Below are positions 61,792 to 64,000 of a DNA stretch of 64,000 nt, piece after piece; the first letter of the stretch is position 1; each line of letters starts with the position of its first letter. The stretch is from positions 1 through 64,000 of the forward strand of contig NZ_JARUKV010000019.1 of assembly GCF_029688865.1 (NCBI RefSeq). The letters are read 5' to 3'. Under the pieces are notes generated by a model, which was not told the DNA's origin, made no database searches, and saw only the letters and a program-made list of their open reading frames with translations. The stretch is from Natronococcus sp. A-GB7. GTDB taxonomy: Archaea; Halobacteriota; Halobacteria; Halobacteriales; Natrialbaceae. The position numbers and the translations under genes were made by a program.

Positions 61792-63090
61792 ATGGACCCC
61801 GGCTTCGACCCGGATCGACCCGATGGCGACGCGGCCGACCCCCGCGAACGGGACGCAAACGACCCTCTCGCCGAGTTCCGGGAGCGGTTCGACGTTCCCG
61901 GCGAGCTCTACCTGGACGGCAACTCGCTGGGCCCGGTCTCGGACGCCGCCGAGCGATCCCTCCAGCGCGCCCTCGAGGAGTGGCGCGAGCTCGGCATCGA
62001 GGCGTGGACCGAGGCCGACCGTCCCTGGTTCCGGTACGGCGAGTCCCTCGGCGACGACCTCGCGTCGCTGGTCGGCGCCGACGGCGACGAGGTCGTCGTC
62101 GCCAACTCGACGACGGTCAACATCCACACGCTCGTCGGCACCTTCCTGGACGCCCGGGACGGCCGTCCGCCCGGAATCCTGGTCAACGAGCTCGACTTCC
62201 CGACCGACCACTACGCGATCCGATCCCAGCTGCGCCAGCGCGGGTACGACCCGGATGAGCACCTCCACGTCGTGGAGAGCCGCGACGGCCGAACGATCGC
62301 GGAGGACGACGTCGTCGCCGCCCTGGAGGACCGCGAGGTCGGCATCGTGTTCATGCCCTCGGTGCTCTACCGGAGCGGGCAGCTGCTCGATATCGAACGC
62401 ATCACCGACGCGGCCCACGAACACGGCGCCCTCGCCGGCTTCGACCTCGCACACTCGGTCGGCGTCGTTCCTCACGAGCTCTCCGCACACGGCGTCGACT
62501 TCGCCGTCTGGTGTAGCTACAAGTATCTCAACGCCGGCCCGGGGGCGATCGCCGGGCTCTACGTCAGCGAGCGACACTTCGGCGAGAGGCCGGCGCTCGC
62601 GGGCTGGTGGGGCCACGAGAAGGAGACGCAGTTCGAGCTCCGCGAGCGGTTCACCCCGGCCGACTCCGCCGGCGCGTGGCAGATCGGGACGGTTCCGGTG
62701 CTCTCTGCAGCGCCGCTGGCCGGCTCCCTCGAACTCGTCCGCGAGGCCGGCATCGATCGGATCCGGGAGAAGTCCCTCGCGCTGACGGCAACGCTCATCC
62801 GACTCGTCGACGAGACCCTCGAGGCGTACGGCTGTACGGTCGGGACACCGCGGGCACCAGACGCCCGGGGCGGTCACGTGGCGATCGAACACCCCGAAGC
62901 CGAACGGGTCAGCGAAGCGCTGCGCGAGCGCGGCGTCGTCGTCGACTTCCGCCCGCCGAACGTGGTCCGTGTCTGTCCGGCCCCGCTGTACACCGGGTTC
63001 GTCGACGTCCACGAGTTCGCGGCCCGGCTCCGGGACGTCCTCGAGACGGGCGCCCACGAGGACGTCGATCCCGACGGCAGCGTGAGCTAG
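61792..63090 (+). CDS. kynU: kynureninase
   Basis: 432 residues. ELYLDGNSLGPVSDAAERSL (about 38-57) is the kynureninase start; NELDFPTDHYAIRSQ (about 132-146), MPSVLYRSGQLLD (about 188-200), Asp218 and His221 (GFDLAHSVG), and PLP Lys244 (WCSYKYLNAGPGA) match the family. It cleaves kynurenine (or 3-hydroxykynurenine) to anthranilate (or 3-hydroxyanthranilate) plus alanine in tryptophan breakdown. No tryptophan dioxygenase is visible nearby. MDPGFDP at 61792 is preferred over the far longer upstream frame. Convergent with glpA, sharing the CTAG stop. Confidence 0.93.
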   Translation: MDPGFDPDRPDGDAADPRERDANDPLAEFRERFDVPGELYLDGNSLGPVSDAAERSLQRALEEWRELGIEAWTEADRPWFRYGESLGDDLASLVGADGDEVVVANSTTVNIHTLVGTFLDARDGRPPGILVNELDFPTDHYAIRSQLRQRGYDPDEHLHVVESRDGRTIAEDDVVAALEDREVGIVFMPSVLYRSGQLLDIERITDAAHEHGALAGFDLAHSVGVVPHELSAHGVDFAVWCSYKYLNAGPGAIAGLYVSERHFGERPALAGWWGHEKETQFELRERFTPADSAGAWQIGTVPVLSAAPLAGSLELVREAGIDRIREKSLALTATLIRLVDETLEAYGCTVGTPRAPDARGGHVAIEHPEAERVSEALRERGVVVDFRPPNVVRVCPAPLYTGFVDVHEFAARLRDVLETGAHEDVDPDGSVS

Positions 63091-64000
63091 GTGCCGACGA
63101 CGTCCTCGTCGGTCGGCCCCTGCCCGTCGAACTCGTCGACGAGCGCGTCGAGGCGCTCGGGATCGTCCGCGCCGGTGAGCCGTCGGGTCGCGGTCTCACA
63201 GTCGGCGTCGACGCCGAGGTCCGCACAGACCAGATCGGCCGTCGCCTCGGCCATCTTCCGGTAGGTCGTCAGCTTCCCGCCGACGATCGTCGCGAAGTTG
63301 GCGACGTCCTCGTCGGCGTGGTCGAGCAGGTGAAAGCCCCTCGAGATGCCCCGCGCGTCGAGGGCCGCCTCCTCGGGTTCGTAGAGCGGACGGACTCCCC
63401 ACCACGTCCGCAGGTGGGCGGCGTCGGCGACCGCGGGCAGCATCTTCGCACACTCCTCGACGGAGCGCTCGACCTCCCAGTCGGCTCGCTCGTACTCCTC
63501 GGGGTCGTCGACGGGGACGCTGGTCGTTCCGAGGACGACCTCGTCGTCGTGGGGGACGACGATGTCGCCGTCGTCGGGATCCCGACAGCGGTTGAGCACC
63601 GGCCCGAGCCGATCGTAGTCGACCGAGACCATCACACCCCGCGTCGGGCGGAGCTCGACGGTCGCGTCGACCAGGTCGGCGATCGACGACGCGTAGGGTC
63701 CCGCAGCGTTGACGACGTACGTCGGTTCGATCGTCCCGTCGACCTCGCCGCCGAGCTCGATCTCGGTAATGCGGCCGTCCTCGCGGCGCATGTCCGTCAC
63801 CGGGGCGTGGGTCAGGATCTCCGCGCCGTGTTCGCGGGCGTCGGCCGCGTTCGCCGCGACCAGCCGCGAGGGGAAGACGACACCGTCGGGGACTCGCATC
63901 GCCCGCTCGATATCGTCGCTGAGATCCGGGATCTCGGCGCGGGCCGTCTCGCCGTCGACGACCTCGGTCTCGATCCCGACCTCGGCGCAGGCCTCGCGTT
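63087..64000 (-). CDS. glpA: anaerobic-type glycerol-3-phosphate dehydrogenase subunit A, 5' end outside window
   Basis: The C-terminal part of GlpA, partial at the right edge. RVPDGVVFPSRLVAANAADAREHGAEI, YVVNAAGPYASSIADLV, RPTRGVMVSVDY, VVPHDDEVVLGTTSVPVDDPEEY, WWGVRPLY and IVGGKLTTYRKMAEATADLVC are characteristic. It oxidises glycerol 3-phosphate to dihydroxyacetone phosphate in the membrane GlpABC complex. After the final KLTTY-Cys segment only about 45 residues remain, with no BFD-type [2Fe-2S] Cys cluster, unlike the ~540-residue E. coli GlpA. The frame stays open to the window edge, so the N-terminus lies beyond 64000. Confidence 0.92.
   Translation of the reverse strand, partial: REACAEVGIETEVVDGETARAEIPDLSDDIERAMRVPDGVVFPSRLVAANAADAREHGAEILTHAPVTDMRREDGRITEIELGGEVDGTIEPTYVVNAAGPYASSIADLVDATVELRPTRGVMVSVDYDRLGPVLNRCRDPDDGDIVVPHDDEVVLGTTSVPVDDPEEYERADWEVERSVEECAKMLPAVADAAHLRTWWGVRPLYEPEEAALDARGISRGFHLLDHADEDVANFATIVGGKLTTYRKMAEATADLVCADLGVDADCETATRRLTGADDPERLDALVDEFDGQGPTDEDVVGT

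Overview
The window is chromosomal DNA of a halophilic archaeon. The signs are high GC with strong G/C third positions, very acidic proteins, and TATA boxes about 25-30 bp ahead of start codons with almost no leader. Twin-arginine lipoprotein signals are common, and several haloarchaea-typical families occur (UPF0212/DUF555, UPF0179, DUF5820, proteasome beta). Gene content resembles Natrialbales or close relatives; that placement is inference.

Layout. 1-2.3 kb is a small accessory patch: a tiny membrane protein, a solo tnpB (IS1341-type) element with a likely omega-RNA end, and a tRNA-Ser(UGA) whose 3' end plus flank is duplicated 152 bp away. 2.3-14.4 kb holds housekeeping and conserved hypothetical genes: a DUF2064-like protein, a uracil-DNA glycosylase-like protein, Mrp/ApbC, a TRIC-like channel, an eIF2B/R15P isomerase-like protein, a divergent ThuA / Gfo-Idh-MocA pair, an acyl-CoA synthetase, PsmB and an HTH-CBS regulator.

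14.4-26.8 kb is a urea-use region. A minus-strand urtABCDE transporter diverges from a plus-strand ZnuA-like metal-binding lipoprotein, which is followed by ureB-ureC-(31-codon ORF)-ureA-ureG-ureD-ureE-ureF. TenA follows. Urea would be imported by Urt and hydrolysed by urease; nickel is loaded by UreDEFG, and the His-rich lipoprotein may help to collect metal.

26.9-36.4 kb holds an aldo/keto reductase, an internally duplicated membrane protein, a penicillin acylase coupled to a small membrane protein, an HxlR regulator and several conserved hypotheticals. 36.9-44.7 kb is a four-gene stress-type module: PrkA-like kinase 1, PrkA-like kinase 2, a YeaH/YhbH VWA protein and SpoVR. 44.7-47.9 kb carries a HEAT-repeat protein, a glycerophosphodiester phosphodiesterase, a receiver protein lacking its phospho-acceptor Asp, and an SDR. 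48.0-53.5 kb is a second, branched-chain amino-acid/amide-type ABC system (livHMGF, with livK on the opposite strand). 53.7-60 kb has an NSS transporter and the acyl-CoA carboxylase genes pccB, pccX and bccA, interrupted by a lipoprotein gene. The window closes with a glutamine amidotransferase, an esterase, kynureninase and a truncated-by-window GlpA.

The observations most worth pursuing are the metal-binding lipoprotein with an inserted His-rich domain, the degenerate receiver, the duplicated membrane protein, the dual-kinase module with its odd AT-rich leader, and the tRNA-Ser duplication next to the TnpB element. No CRISPR array, rRNA, prophage or clearly new defence system was seen.
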